Assembly: GCA_020445005.1 (NCBI GenBank)
Contig: JAGRHM010000055.1
Span: 398 to 5,478 of the forward strand
Reading direction: 5' to 3'
DNA length: 5,081 nucleotides
Source: Candidatus Competibacteraceae bacterium
GTDB taxonomy: Bacteria; Pseudomonadota; Gammaproteobacteria; Competibacterales; Competibacteraceae
How positions within the stretch are numbered: position 1 is the first letter of the stretch; each line of letters begins with the position of its first letter. A program made the position numbers and the translations under genes. Under the pieces are notes generated by a model that was not told the DNA's origin, did not search any database, and worked only from the letters and a program-made list of their open reading frames with translations. Below are positions 1 to 5,081 of the stretch, piece after piece.

Positions 1-576
1 ATCGCGGTCGGCGATGGTTTCCGGCATTACTGGTGGGTGGGCGTCCTGCTGATTTTCCTCGGGGTTGTCGGGTTGCGCCGGCAATTAAACCTGCCGGAGA
101 ATCGCATCCGCTGGGATCGCTGGTTGCTGCGTCTGCCTCTGGTGGGCGATTTAATCGGCAAGGTGGAAACCGCCCGATTGTCCCGGACCTTGGGAACCCT
201 GCTGGGCAATGGCGTGTCGCTACTAAACGCGCTGGCCATTGTGCGGGAAACGCTGAGCAATCAGGTGATGGCGGCGGCGCTGGGCGAAGTCGCTGAACAC
301 GTCAAGACCGGGAGGGGATTGGCTGAGCCGTTGCAGGACGCCGGGAGTTTTCCCAAACTGGCGGTGCAGATGATCCGCGTCGGCGAGGAGACCGGCCAGT
401 TGCAGGAAATGCTGATCCAGATTGCCGATACCTACGATGGAGAAGTGCAAACAGCGGTCAAGCGGCTTCTGACGCTGTTGGAGCCGGCCATGATTTTAGG
501 GCTGGGCGTGATCATCGCCGGTATTATCATGTCGATTCTGGTCGCGATTCTCAGTTTGAACGAGTTGGCATTCTAG
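1..576 (+). CDS. gspF: Type II secretion inner-membrane platform protein GspF, C-terminal half (5' end outside window)
   Basis: GspF is the polytopic inner-membrane core of the type II secretion assembly platform, thought to couple the GspE ATPase to pseudopilus growth. The frame is open from base 1, so the 191 visible residues are the C-terminal half of a protein usually about 400 residues long. Visible residues 9-25 form a hydrophobic membrane segment. The second T2SSF cytoplasmic domain follows at about 45-155, with the family-typical LPLVG (46-50), a GNGVSL turn (69-74) and GEETGQL (128-134). A final hydrophobic segment lies at about 160-186, and the protein ends NELAF. A GTG at 37 is in frame but is internal, not the true start. 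gspG follows after a 56-base gap, in the standard F-G order. Family assignment is firm; the start and the first T2SSF domain cannot be seen. Confidence 0.95.
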   Translation: MAVGDGFRHYWWVGVLLIFLGVVGLRRQLNLPENRIRWDRWLLRLPLVGDLIGKVETARLSRTLGTLLGNGVSLLNALAIVRETLSNQVMAAALGEVAEHVKTGRGLAEPLQDAGSFPKLAVQMIRVGEETGQLQEMLIQIADTYDGEVQTAVKRLLTLLEPAMILGLGVIIAGIIMSILVAILSLNELAF

Positions 577-597
577 GGCTAAAGGCTAAAGGTAAAA
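577..597 (+). repeat. Heptamer tandem repeat in the gspF-gspG gap
   Basis: Two exact copies of GGCTAAA (577-583, 584-590) are followed by a degenerate third unit GGTAAAA (591-597). The array starts on the base after the gspF stop codon. It is short enough to be chance slippage, and no function is known. Confidence 0.6.
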
Positions 598-603
598 GAC
601 CTT
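589..603 (+). other. Small RNA hairpin in the gspF-gspG gap
   Basis: AAGGT (589-593) and ACCTT (599-603) are perfect reverse complements separated by a five-base AAAAG loop. No T-run follows, so this is not an intrinsic terminator. With only five base pairs it is weak. It could at most mark an mRNA processing or stability element before the major pseudopilin gene, which is inference. Confidence 0.3.
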
Positions 604-632
604 CATGCCTGATAACCGTGAGAAAGATTCTG

Positions 633-1067
633 ATGAAAAATGAGATTGTGCGCCGCTCGCGCGGTTTCACCCTGATTGAATTACTGGTCGTGCTGGTGAT
701 CCTCGGGTTGCTGGCCGGATTGGTCGGTCCCCAGGTGATGAAATACCTGGGTGGCGCTAACACCAAGACCGCCAAGTTGCAAATCGAAGATTTCAGCACG
801 GCGCTGGATGCGTTTCGCCTGGATATGGGGCGTTATCCGACAAGCAGCGAAGGTCTGGAAGCGCTGGTTGTTCAACCATCCGGCGCTACGCGCTGGAACG
901 GTCCCTATCTGCGCAAAAACGTTCTTCCCAAGGATCCCTGGGGCAACGATTATCAGTACCGCTCGCCAGGACAGCATAGCGGCAGTGGTTTCGACCTTTA
1001 TTCGCTGGGCGCGGATAACGCCGAGGGCGGCGATGGCGAGAACCAGGATGTAGTGAGCTGGTTGTAG
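633..1067 (+). CDS. gspG: Major pseudopilin GspG
   Basis: GspG is the main subunit of the periplasmic pseudopilus. From ATG 633 the protein is 144 residues: a basic leader MKNEIVRRSRG, cleavage expected after Gly11, then mature FTLIELLVVLVILG with Phe at +1 and Glu at +5. The C-terminal globular part has the typical GspG order: GRYPTSSEGLEAL (66-78), GPYL (90-93), DPWGNDYQYRSPG (101-113) and the acidic SLGADNAEGGDGENQD loop (124-139), which matches the conserved calcium-binding region. An in-frame GTG at 618 would add five residues. ATG 633 is preferred because GAGAAAG (620-626) precedes it at a suitable distance, while GTG 618 lacks a clear Shine-Dalgarno. Processing and N-methylation by prepilin peptidase (GspO/PilD) is known for the family; no such gene is in the window. 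gspH starts 41 bases downstream. Confidence 0.97.
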   Translation: MKNEIVRRSRGFTLIELLVVLVILGLLAGLVGPQVMKYLGGANTKTAKLQIEDFSTALDAFRLDMGRYPTSSEGLEALVVQPSGATRWNGPYLRKNVLPKDPWGNDYQYRSPGQHSGSGFDLYSLGADNAEGGDGENQDVVSWL

Positions 1068-1094
1068 AGGCAGGACAAAATCGGGTATGCAGCG

Positions 1095-1100
1095 GTAAGG
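1095..1100 (+). promoter_or_regulatory. Ribosome binding site deciding the gspH GTG start
   Basis: GTAAGG sits eight bases before GTG 1109. The reading frame is open further upstream but offers no other ATG, GTG or TTG between the gspG stop and 1109, so this site fixes an unusually short five-residue prepilin leader. Confidence 0.6.
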
Positions 1101-1108
1101 CGTCAATC

Positions 1109-1561
1109 GTGCGGCAACAGGGTTTTACTTTAATGGAAGTGCTGGTGACGTTGGTGATTGGCGTGTTGCTGGTGGCCTTGGCTCCGCCGTTGCTGTCGGG
1201 CATGAGCGGTTCGACCGATCTGCGCGGCGCGGCGCGACAATTGGCGGCTGGATTACGCAATGCCCGTAATGATGCCATCACCCGGCAGCATGAGGCGGTT
1301 TTGACGCTGGATCTGGCTGAGCATCGCTTTGCGGTCAGCGGAGATGCGCGCCAGGTTGCTTTGCCCGACAGCGTCGCTCTCCATCTGTATACCGCTCAAT
1401 CCGAATTGCTCGATGGTGAGAAGGGCGGTATCCGTTTTTTCCCGGATGGCAGCTCCACCGGCGGCGCGATCACAGTAAGCAGTCCCAAACTGGCCTATCG
1501 GATTAATGTCGACTGGTTGACCGGCGCGGTCGCCATCGTGGAAGAGGATGTGCGCCCGTGA
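1109..1561 (+). CDS. gspH: Minor pseudopilin GspH
   Basis: GspH is a minor pseudopilin that joins the tip complex to the GspG fibre. The 150-residue product starts at GTG with a very short leader MRQQG, then mature FTLMEVLVTLVIG with Glu at +5 and a hydrophobic helix to about residue 28. The C-terminal part carries the GspH/FimT signature: IRFFPDGSSTGGAITV (108-123) and a later DWLTGAV (135-141). Position between gspG and gspI and length (family usually about 150-170) agree. The stop TGA overlaps the gspI ATG by one base (TGATG), suggesting coupled translation. FimT, a minor pilin of type IV pili in the same family, is excluded by the surrounding gsp genes. Confidence 0.94.
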   Translation: MRQQGFTLMEVLVTLVIGVLLVALAPPLLSGMSGSTDLRGAARQLAAGLRNARNDAITRQHEAVLTLDLAEHRFAVSGDARQVALPDSVALHLYTAQSELLDGEKGGIRFFPDGSSTGGAITVSSPKLAYRINVDWLTGAVAIVEEDVRP

Positions 1562-2013
1562 TGTATTCTGCATTCCCTCTGCTGGATAAGGAGGGGCAGC
1601 GCGCAACGTTGAGGTGGTTTGAACAGGGTTTTTCGCTGCTGGAAGTGCTGGTGGCTTTCGCGATTCTCAGTATTTCCCTGGGCGTATTGTTGCAAGTCTT
1701 CGCCACCGGTTTGCGCAACGCCGGCATTGCCGATGACTATACCCGAGCGGTCCTGTACGCCGAATCGATCCTGGCTGCTTTTGGTCGTGAGGCCCCACTG
1801 GTTGAAGGTGAACAGAGCGGACCGGTGAATGAGCAATTTTCCTGGCGAAGCGCGGTAAGCGTTTATACCGAGGGAATGCCGGATTCTGAACAACCTCGGG
1901 TTCGGGCCTACCAGATCAGAGTCGAGGTGTATTGGCCAGGATTGCTCCAGGATCGTTCCGTGGTGTTGGAAACTCTGCGGTTGGCGCCAGTTGCGTCGCC
2001 AGGCGGAGGCTAA
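1561..2013 (+). CDS. gspI: Minor pseudopilin GspI
   Basis: GspI is a minor pseudopilin that, with GspJ and GspK, forms the tip complex that starts pseudopilus assembly. The helix reads FSLLEVLVAFAILSISLGVLL, with Gly before the cleavage site and Glu at +5, followed by the family-typical DDYTRAVLYAESILAAFG (58-75). The product is 150 residues from ATG 1561, which overlaps the gspH stop; GTG 1558 is directly adjacent. That start gives a long 23-residue leader whose first part (AFPLLDKEG) looks unlike a prepilin leader. TTG 1609 would give the compact leader MRWFEQG and lies 14 bases after a near-perfect Shine-Dalgarno (1588-1594). I keep 1561 for the coupling overlap, but the start is open. Identity is secure from the helix, length and gene order. 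Confidence 0.93.
   Translation: MYSAFPLLDKEGQRATLRWFEQGFSLLEVLVAFAILSISLGVLLQVFATGLRNAGIADDYTRAVLYAESILAAFGREAPLVEGEQSGPVNEQFSWRSAVSVYTEGMPDSEQPRVRAYQIRVEVYWPGLLQDRSVVLETLRLAPVASPGGG
1575..1596 (+). promoter_or_regulatory. Strong internal Shine-Dalgarno within a possible hairpin, 5' end of gspI
   Basis: AAGGAGG (1588-1594, in the purine run to 1596) is an almost ideal ribosome binding site, stronger than any other in the window. Its GAGGG part (1591-1595) can pair with CCCTC (1575-1579) across an 11-base loop, which would hide it. The next in-frame start is TTG 1609, 14 bases away, longer than usual spacing. It may serve an alternative gspI start or be a coincidence of the coding sequence. 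Confidence 0.35.
2005..2009 (+). promoter_or_regulatory. Ribosome binding site deciding the gspJ GTG start
   Basis: GGAGG in the last codons of gspI lies nine bases before GTG 2019. It favours this start over upstream in-frame starts, which would run deep inside gspI and give an implausibly long leader. Confidence 0.65.
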
Positions 2014-2018
2014 GAACA

Positions 2019-2642
2019 GTGGCCGCTCGCCGCTTGCCGCTTGTCGATCGCCATAATGGCTTCACCCTGCTGGAGCTGGTCGTTGCTATTACCTTGATGG
2101 GGTTGGTGCTGGTAGTGCTCTACAGTGGTTTGCGACTGGGCCTCAATGGCTGGGACAGCGGCGAACGTCGCGCCGAGGCCACGAACCGGTTGCGATTAGC
2201 GCACGAGTTTTTGCGCCGACAATTGACCCAGTCGCTCACCCTTTATCAAATCAATGAAAGGCAGGAACGGCAAGTTGCCTTCGCCGGACAAGCAAATGGG
2301 ATCGAGTTCGTTGCGCCCATGTTGGCGCAACTGGGGCAGGGAGGGTTATATGGGATACGGATCGGACTGAGCGATGGCCGGTTATGGGTACGTTGGCGTC
2401 CCTATTCGCCGGCCCAGGCGGAGGCGGTTGAGGAGCGTGAAACGGTGCTGCTGGAAGGAGTCGCTAGTATGGAGTGGGCGTATTTCGGTCCCGAGCGGGA
2501 CTATGGCGCAGATCCGCCGCGCTGGTATTCCGCCTGGCCCAGCACCGAGCGGCGTCCCTTGCTGGTGCGGCTTAATTTGAGCCTGCAGGGTGATGTCTGG
2601 CCCGATCTGGTCGTCGCGCTGACCGAAGGGCAACCGCGATGA
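2019..2642 (+). CDS. gspJ: Minor pseudopilin GspJ
   Basis: GspJ is the minor pseudopilin that bridges GspI and GspK in the tip complex. From GTG 2019 the product is 207 residues: leader MAARRLPLVDRHNG (14 residues, basic, ending in Gly), then mature FTLLELVVAITLMGLVLVVLY with Glu at +5. The soluble part includes RLRLAHEFLRRQLTQS (57-72), IEFVAPM (95-101), GGLYGIRI (108-115), LLEGVASMEWAYFG (144-157) and a C-terminal PLLVRLNLSL strand, in the order usual for GspJ. The frame extends upstream to 1932, but that would overlap gspI and bury the leader; the Shine-Dalgarno at 2005-2009 supports 2019. TTG 2034 is another possible start. The gene begins five bases after the gspI stop and overlaps gspK by four bases (ATGA). 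Confidence 0.94.
   Translation: MAARRLPLVDRHNGFTLLELVVAITLMGLVLVVLYSGLRLGLNGWDSGERRAEATNRLRLAHEFLRRQLTQSLTLYQINERQERQVAFAGQANGIEFVAPMLAQLGQGGLYGIRIGLSDGRLWVRWRPYSPAQAEAVEERETVLLEGVASMEWAYFGPERDYGADPPRWYSAWPSTERRPLLVRLNLSLQGDVWPDLVVALTEGQPR
2022..2049 (+). repeat. Imperfect heptamer repeat in the gspJ leader
   Basis: Four consecutive seven-base units are visible: GCCGCTC, GCCGCTT, GCCGCTT and a diverged GTCGATC. They start just after the GTG start codon and encode most of the prepilin leader. Unit gain or loss would shift the frame, but with so few copies instability is only a possibility. Confidence 0.5.
2625..2630 (+). promoter_or_regulatory. Ribosome binding site of gspK
   Basis: GAAGGG lies eight bases before ATG 2639, inside the end of gspJ. 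It supports the ATGA-overlap start and the 12-residue leader. Confidence 0.55.
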
Positions 2643-3535
2643 CCCGGTGGCGTGGCTATCCTTCCCACCGTGGCATGGTGCTAGTGATTGTACTCTGGAT
2701 CATTACCTTGCTGGCGGTGATGGCGGGTAGTTTCGCCTATTCGATGCGGGTTGAAACGCGGCTGGCAACCAGCGCCGTCGAGCGCGCGCAAGCCCGGGCG
2801 CTCATTGAGGCGGGAGTCGCTTACGCGCTGGCCTGGCGGCTGGATTCACAAGCCCAGCAACAATGGCCGGCGAATGGCGATCTGCATGAGTGGGCGTTCG
2901 GCGGGGGACGAATGCGCGTCCGCGTTGAAGACGCAGCCGGCCGAATCAGCCTGAACAATGCCGATCCTCGGTTGCTACGCCAGACCCTGCTGGGAATCGG
3001 CATGGCCGAGGCCGATGTCGACCATGCCGTTGCGGCGATCGAAGATTGGCGCGATCCCGACGATCAAACGCGACCTGGTGGCGCGGAAAGTGCGGAATAT
3101 AGCGCCCTCGGCCAGCCTGGACCCCGCAACGCGCCGTTCGAGAGCGTTGACGAATTGCAACAGGTTCTGGGGTTCAATCGGGAAATCGCCCAGCGCCTTG
3201 CTGAAGTGGCTACCGTTGAAACCCGGATTTCCGGTATTAATCCAGCACTGGCCTCTTTCGCGGTACTGCGCGTGGTGACGGGACTGGATGAGTCGGCGAT
3301 CGCTGATTACATCAGCGCCCGCGCTCAGGCGGCCCGCGAAGGTTTACCGCCTCCGGCCCCGCCCTCCAGCGAGAATCCGGCTTTCTTCTCGGGTGGCCAG
3401 TCAGGCATTTATCATATCGCCGTCGCTGCGGAGACCGGAGATGGAACGACGGTAAGCGCAGAAGTTGTTGTTTCATCGCGTAATACGCCCCAGGGACAGG
3501 CCGTGCGTTGGCTGTCCTGGCGATTCGATCGCTAA
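2639..3535 (+). CDS. gspK: Pseudopilus tip protein GspK
   Basis: GspK is the large atypical pseudopilin that caps the tip of the pseudopilus. The 298-residue product has leader MTRWRGYPSHRG, then mature MVLVIVLWIITLLAVMAG. Ile, not Glu, is at mature +5, as expected for GspK. The insert typical of the family follows: GRISLNNADP (101-110), a helical part, then the acidic DWRDPDD (136-142) and GGAESAEY (147-154), which match the region that binds calcium in known GspK structures. GPRNAPFESVDELQQVLGF (161-179) and SGINPALASFAVLRVV (198-213) mark the helix-hairpin-helix-like repeats. A proline-rich linker with PPP (237-239) precedes a C-terminal pseudopilin-fold segment (about 249-298). The start overlaps the gspJ stop by four bases. 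Length is within the family range (about 300-330). Confidence 0.96.
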   Translation: MTRWRGYPSHRGMVLVIVLWIITLLAVMAGSFAYSMRVETRLATSAVERAQARALIEAGVAYALAWRLDSQAQQQWPANGDLHEWAFGGGRMRVRVEDAAGRISLNNADPRLLRQTLLGIGMAEADVDHAVAAIEDWRDPDDQTRPGGAESAEYSALGQPGPRNAPFESVDELQQVLGFNREIAQRLAEVATVETRISGINPALASFAVLRVVTGLDESAIADYISARAQAAREGLPPPAPPSSENPAFFSGGQSGIYHIAVAAETGDGTTVSAEVVVSSRNTPQGQAVRWLSWRFDR

Positions 3536-3541
3536 AAAACA

Positions 3542-4627
3542 ATGAAGCCTCTATCAAGCAAAACGCTGATTTTACCTAATGCTTCCGCATGGAGTCTGTC
3601 CGCCGCCTGGCGCTGGTGGCGCGAGGGCCTGTTAGGCTGGCTGCCGGCGAGGATGCGCCGGAAACTTGCCGGGACTCCGCGGCGTCTGATCATTAAACCG
3701 GAACCCGGTGGGCTGGCCATGTTCCGGCAGGAAGAAGGCGATCCGGAAGCGTTGACTCAGCAATCCTGGGAAGCGCTGAATCGTGATGCGTGGCGCAAGC
3801 TGATCCGCGCCGAGCGCCCAACCGCGATTGTGTTGCGGATGCCGGCGGACCGGGCGCTGACGAGAGTCGTCATGTTGCCCATAGCCGCGGCGGCAAACCT
3901 GCGACAAGTACTGGGTTACGAGATGGATCGGTTAACCCCATTTGGCGCAAGCCAGTTATACTACGATGCTTTAATCCTGGAGCGTCAAGTCGAGCAGCGG
4001 CGGATTCGGGTAGAAATGTCGGCGTTGCCACGCACCGAGGTGGATGCCGCTCTGGAAACATTAGCTGGACTTGGCGTCATGCCGGATGTTGTGGACGTGA
4101 CGAACGGACGGCCTGATATCAATCTGCTACCGGTTGAAAAACGGCCTCGCCGCGGCGTCTGGCCTCGTCGTTTGCGGAATATCCTGGTTATGTTCAGTCT
4201 GAGTCTGGCGCTGGCGGCGGCGATATTACCGCTATGGCAACAACGGGCATTGGTTATTCGCTTGCAAAAACAGGTGGATACTTTGCAAAAGGACTCTGGA
4301 CAAATATTGACCTTGCGTGAGCAACTGCAAAAAGCTATTGATTCATCGAGGTTTCTTGTCGAAAAAAAGCGCAGCGCCCCACTGATGATCGAGTTAGTGC
4401 ATGAATTGACTCGGCTCTTGCCGGATCATACCTGGTTGGAGCGCTTGCAGATCAAGGGCGATACTCTGCAACTGATCGGCCAGTCCGCCAGCGCGTCGAC
4501 GTTGATCGGGGTGCTTGAGGAATCGAAATTGTTGGGGGGCGTAGCTTTTACCTCTCCGGTCACGAATGATCGTCGCACCAACAAGGAGCGCTTTGTGCTG
4601 GGCGCTCACGTCGCTGTGGAACCCTGA
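3542..4627 (+). CDS. gspL: Type II secretion platform protein GspL (short form with PilN-like periplasmic domain)
   Basis: GspL is a single-pass inner-membrane protein that recruits the ATPase GspE through its cytoplasmic domain and pairs with GspM in the periplasm. The 361 residues comprise an N-terminal Trp/Arg-rich stretch (about 18-45), a reduced actin-like cytoplasmic domain (about 48-200) with LPIAAAANLRQVLGYEMDR and TPF (112-134), one membrane segment (about 213-232), a helical, probably coiled-coil stretch (233-275) and a PilN-like domain to the end, with HTWLERLQIKGDTLQLIGQ at 296-314. I see no obvious phosphate-binding motif, as in other short GspL proteins. ATG 3542 follows gspK by six bases and has only an A-rich, weak ribosome site. 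The stop overlaps the gspM ATG by one base. A type IV pilus PilM/PilN origin is excluded by context. Confidence 0.92.
   Translation: MKPLSSKTLILPNASAWSLSAAWRWWREGLLGWLPARMRRKLAGTPRRLIIKPEPGGLAMFRQEEGDPEALTQQSWEALNRDAWRKLIRAERPTAIVLRMPADRALTRVVMLPIAAAANLRQVLGYEMDRLTPFGASQLYYDALILERQVEQRRIRVEMSALPRTEVDAALETLAGLGVMPDVVDVTNGRPDINLLPVEKRPRRGVWPRRLRNILVMFSLSLALAAAILPLWQQRALVIRLQKQVDTLQKDSGQILTLREQLQKAIDSSRFLVEKKRSAPLMIELVHELTRLLPDHTWLERLQIKGDTLQLIGQSASASTLIGVLEESKLLGGVAFTSPVTNDRRTNKERFVLGAHVAVEP
4348..4399 (+). promoter_or_regulatory. Possible -1 frameshift signal in gspL
   Basis: The heptamer A AAA AAG (4363-4369) is in the register required for -1 slippage: the reading frame splits it as A-AAA-AAG, coding Lys275-Lys276. 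GAGGT (4348-4352) lies ten bases before it. CACTGAT (4380-4386) can pair with GTTAGTG (4393-4399), including two G-U pairs, starting ten bases after it. These three parts are those of the dnaX signal. A slip would add 11 residues and stop at TGA 4402-4404, giving about 287 residues without most of the PilN-like domain. Whether it functions is unknown. Confidence 0.3.
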
Positions 4628-5081
4628 TGAATCGCATATCCTCCCCTTCGCTGGGTCATCGCGTGGCTGCGCTATTGCTGCTGATTCTGGCGGCGGGCGC
4701 ACTTTATGTTGGAGTGGTCGATCAGTTGTGGATAGGCCGGCATCGTCTTTACCAAACGAATATGGAACAGCTAGTCGATCGTTTGCACCATCTCGAACGG
4801 CTGGCTACTGCTCGTCCGAAACTGGAAGAAGCGATCCAGGCTATTCGCAATGATCAGCGCACAGCCGCGTACTTTCTTCCGCAAGCCGCCCCGCCGCTGG
4901 CTGCGGCGGATTTGCAGCAGCGCGTCAAGAGTCTGATCGAGGGATCGGGAGGCAACCTGTTGAGCGTTCAGGCTTTACCGGCGGTTGAAGAAGGGAGTAT
5001 GGTGCGCGTAGCCGTCAGTGTAACGCTGCAAGGCAGCGTCGACACCTTGCAAAAAACCTTGTACGGTTTGGAATCGCAGTC
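4627..5081 (+). CDS. gspM: Type II secretion platform protein GspM, subtype b (3' end outside window)
   Basis: GspM is a small bitopic inner-membrane protein that binds and stabilises GspL. The gene starts at ATG 4627, overlapping the gspL stop (TGATG), and stays open to the window end, giving 151 residues plus two bases. A short basic N-terminus (MNRISSPSLGHR) is followed by a membrane segment at about 13-35, a helical, probably coiled-coil stretch at about 38-76, and the start of a ferredoxin-like periplasmic domain. AYFLPQ (81-86), AAADLQQRVKSLIEGSGG (92-109), SVQALP (113-118) and VRVAVSVTLQGSVDTLQ (126-142) match what I know of the T2SSM_b family. No separate strong ribosome site is seen, so translation is probably coupled to gspL. 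The missing end is probably only a few tens of residues. Confidence 0.88.
   Translation, partial: MNRISSPSLGHRVAALLLLILAAGALYVGVVDQLWIGRHRLYQTNMEQLVDRLHHLERLATARPKLEEAIQAIRNDQRTAAYFLPQAAPPLAAADLQQRVKSLIEGSGGNLLSVQALPAVEEGSMVRVAVSVTLQGSVDTLQKTLYGLESQ

Noticed and set aside
556..584. Possible promoter before gspG, with TTGAAC at 556-561 as a -35 box.
   Set aside because: No acceptable -10 box follows at 16-18 bases; the nearest candidates match poorly.
1087..1098. Three-codon frame (MQR, stop) just before gspH, its stop overlapping the ribosome site.
   Set aside because: So short a frame is expected by chance, and there is no other sign that it is translated.
681..1281. Long open frames on the minus strand opposite gspG, gspH and other genes.
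   Set aside because: They lie wholly antisense to clear gsp genes, show no recognisable domains and are usual for GC-rich coding DNA.
1135..1652. A shared GGAAGTGCTGGTG in gspH (1135-1147) and gspI (1640-1652).
   Set aside because: It encodes the conserved EVLV after the cleavage site in two paralogous pseudopilins, so it reflects common ancestry of the family.
542..1671. A 14-base direct repeat (TCGCGATTCTCAGT) at 542-555 in gspF and 1658-1671 in gspI.
   Set aside because: Both copies encode the same AILS run inside a hydrophobic segment in the same codon style; best explained by shared amino acids, not a mobile or recombination site.
1932..2018. Upstream extension of the gspJ frame, giving a 236-residue protein.
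   Set aside because: It would overlap gspI by 82 bases and produce a leader of over 40 residues; GTG 2019 with GGAGG at 2005-2009 fits far better.
3530..3544. A-run between gspK and gspL as a terminator.
   Set aside because: It has no preceding hairpin and is A-rich on the coding strand, so it is not an intrinsic terminator for this transcript.

Overview
The window is a single-strand, tightly packed run of type II secretion system (general secretory pathway) genes in the order gspF-G-H-I-J-K-L-M, all on the + strand. The first (gspF) and last (gspM) are cut by the window edges. GC content looks high (roughly 55-60%). The gene order, the short GspL with a PilN-like periplasmic part and the subtype-b GspM point to a gammaproteobacterium with an Xps/Xcp-like system (Xanthomonadales, Chromatiales or Competibacter-like). 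The phylum-level guess is fairly safe; the finer one is not.

Layout: 1-576 is the C-terminal half of the inner-membrane platform protein GspF. A 56-base gap follows, with a heptamer repeat and a small hairpin. Bases 633-2642 carry the pseudopilins: the major subunit GspG, then minor subunits GspH, GspI and GspJ. Bases 2639-3535 encode the large tip pseudopilin GspK. Bases 3542-4627 encode GspL and 4627-5081 the first 151 residues of GspM. Several junctions overlap (H/I, J/K and L/M) and the other gaps are at most 56 bases. I see no convincing promoter or terminator inside the window, so this looks like the middle of one long transcript.

How the genes work together: GspF, GspL and GspM form the inner-membrane assembly platform, with GspL linking it to the cytoplasmic ATPase GspE (expected just upstream). 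The platform builds a short periplasmic pseudopilus of GspG capped by the GspH-I-J-K tip, which pushes folded exoproteins through the outer-membrane secretin GspD. All five pseudopilins show a basic leader ending in Gly before a hydrophobic helix, the signal for prepilin peptidase. G, H, I and J keep the Glu at mature position 5, and K lacks it, as is usual for the tip subunit.

The gene content is ordinary and I found no undescribed system. The points worth a second look are small: a dnaX-like slippery heptamer in correct register inside gspL, an uncertain gspI start with a strong internal Shine-Dalgarno, heptamer repeats at two gene junctions, and a 12-codon mini-ORF running into gspG.
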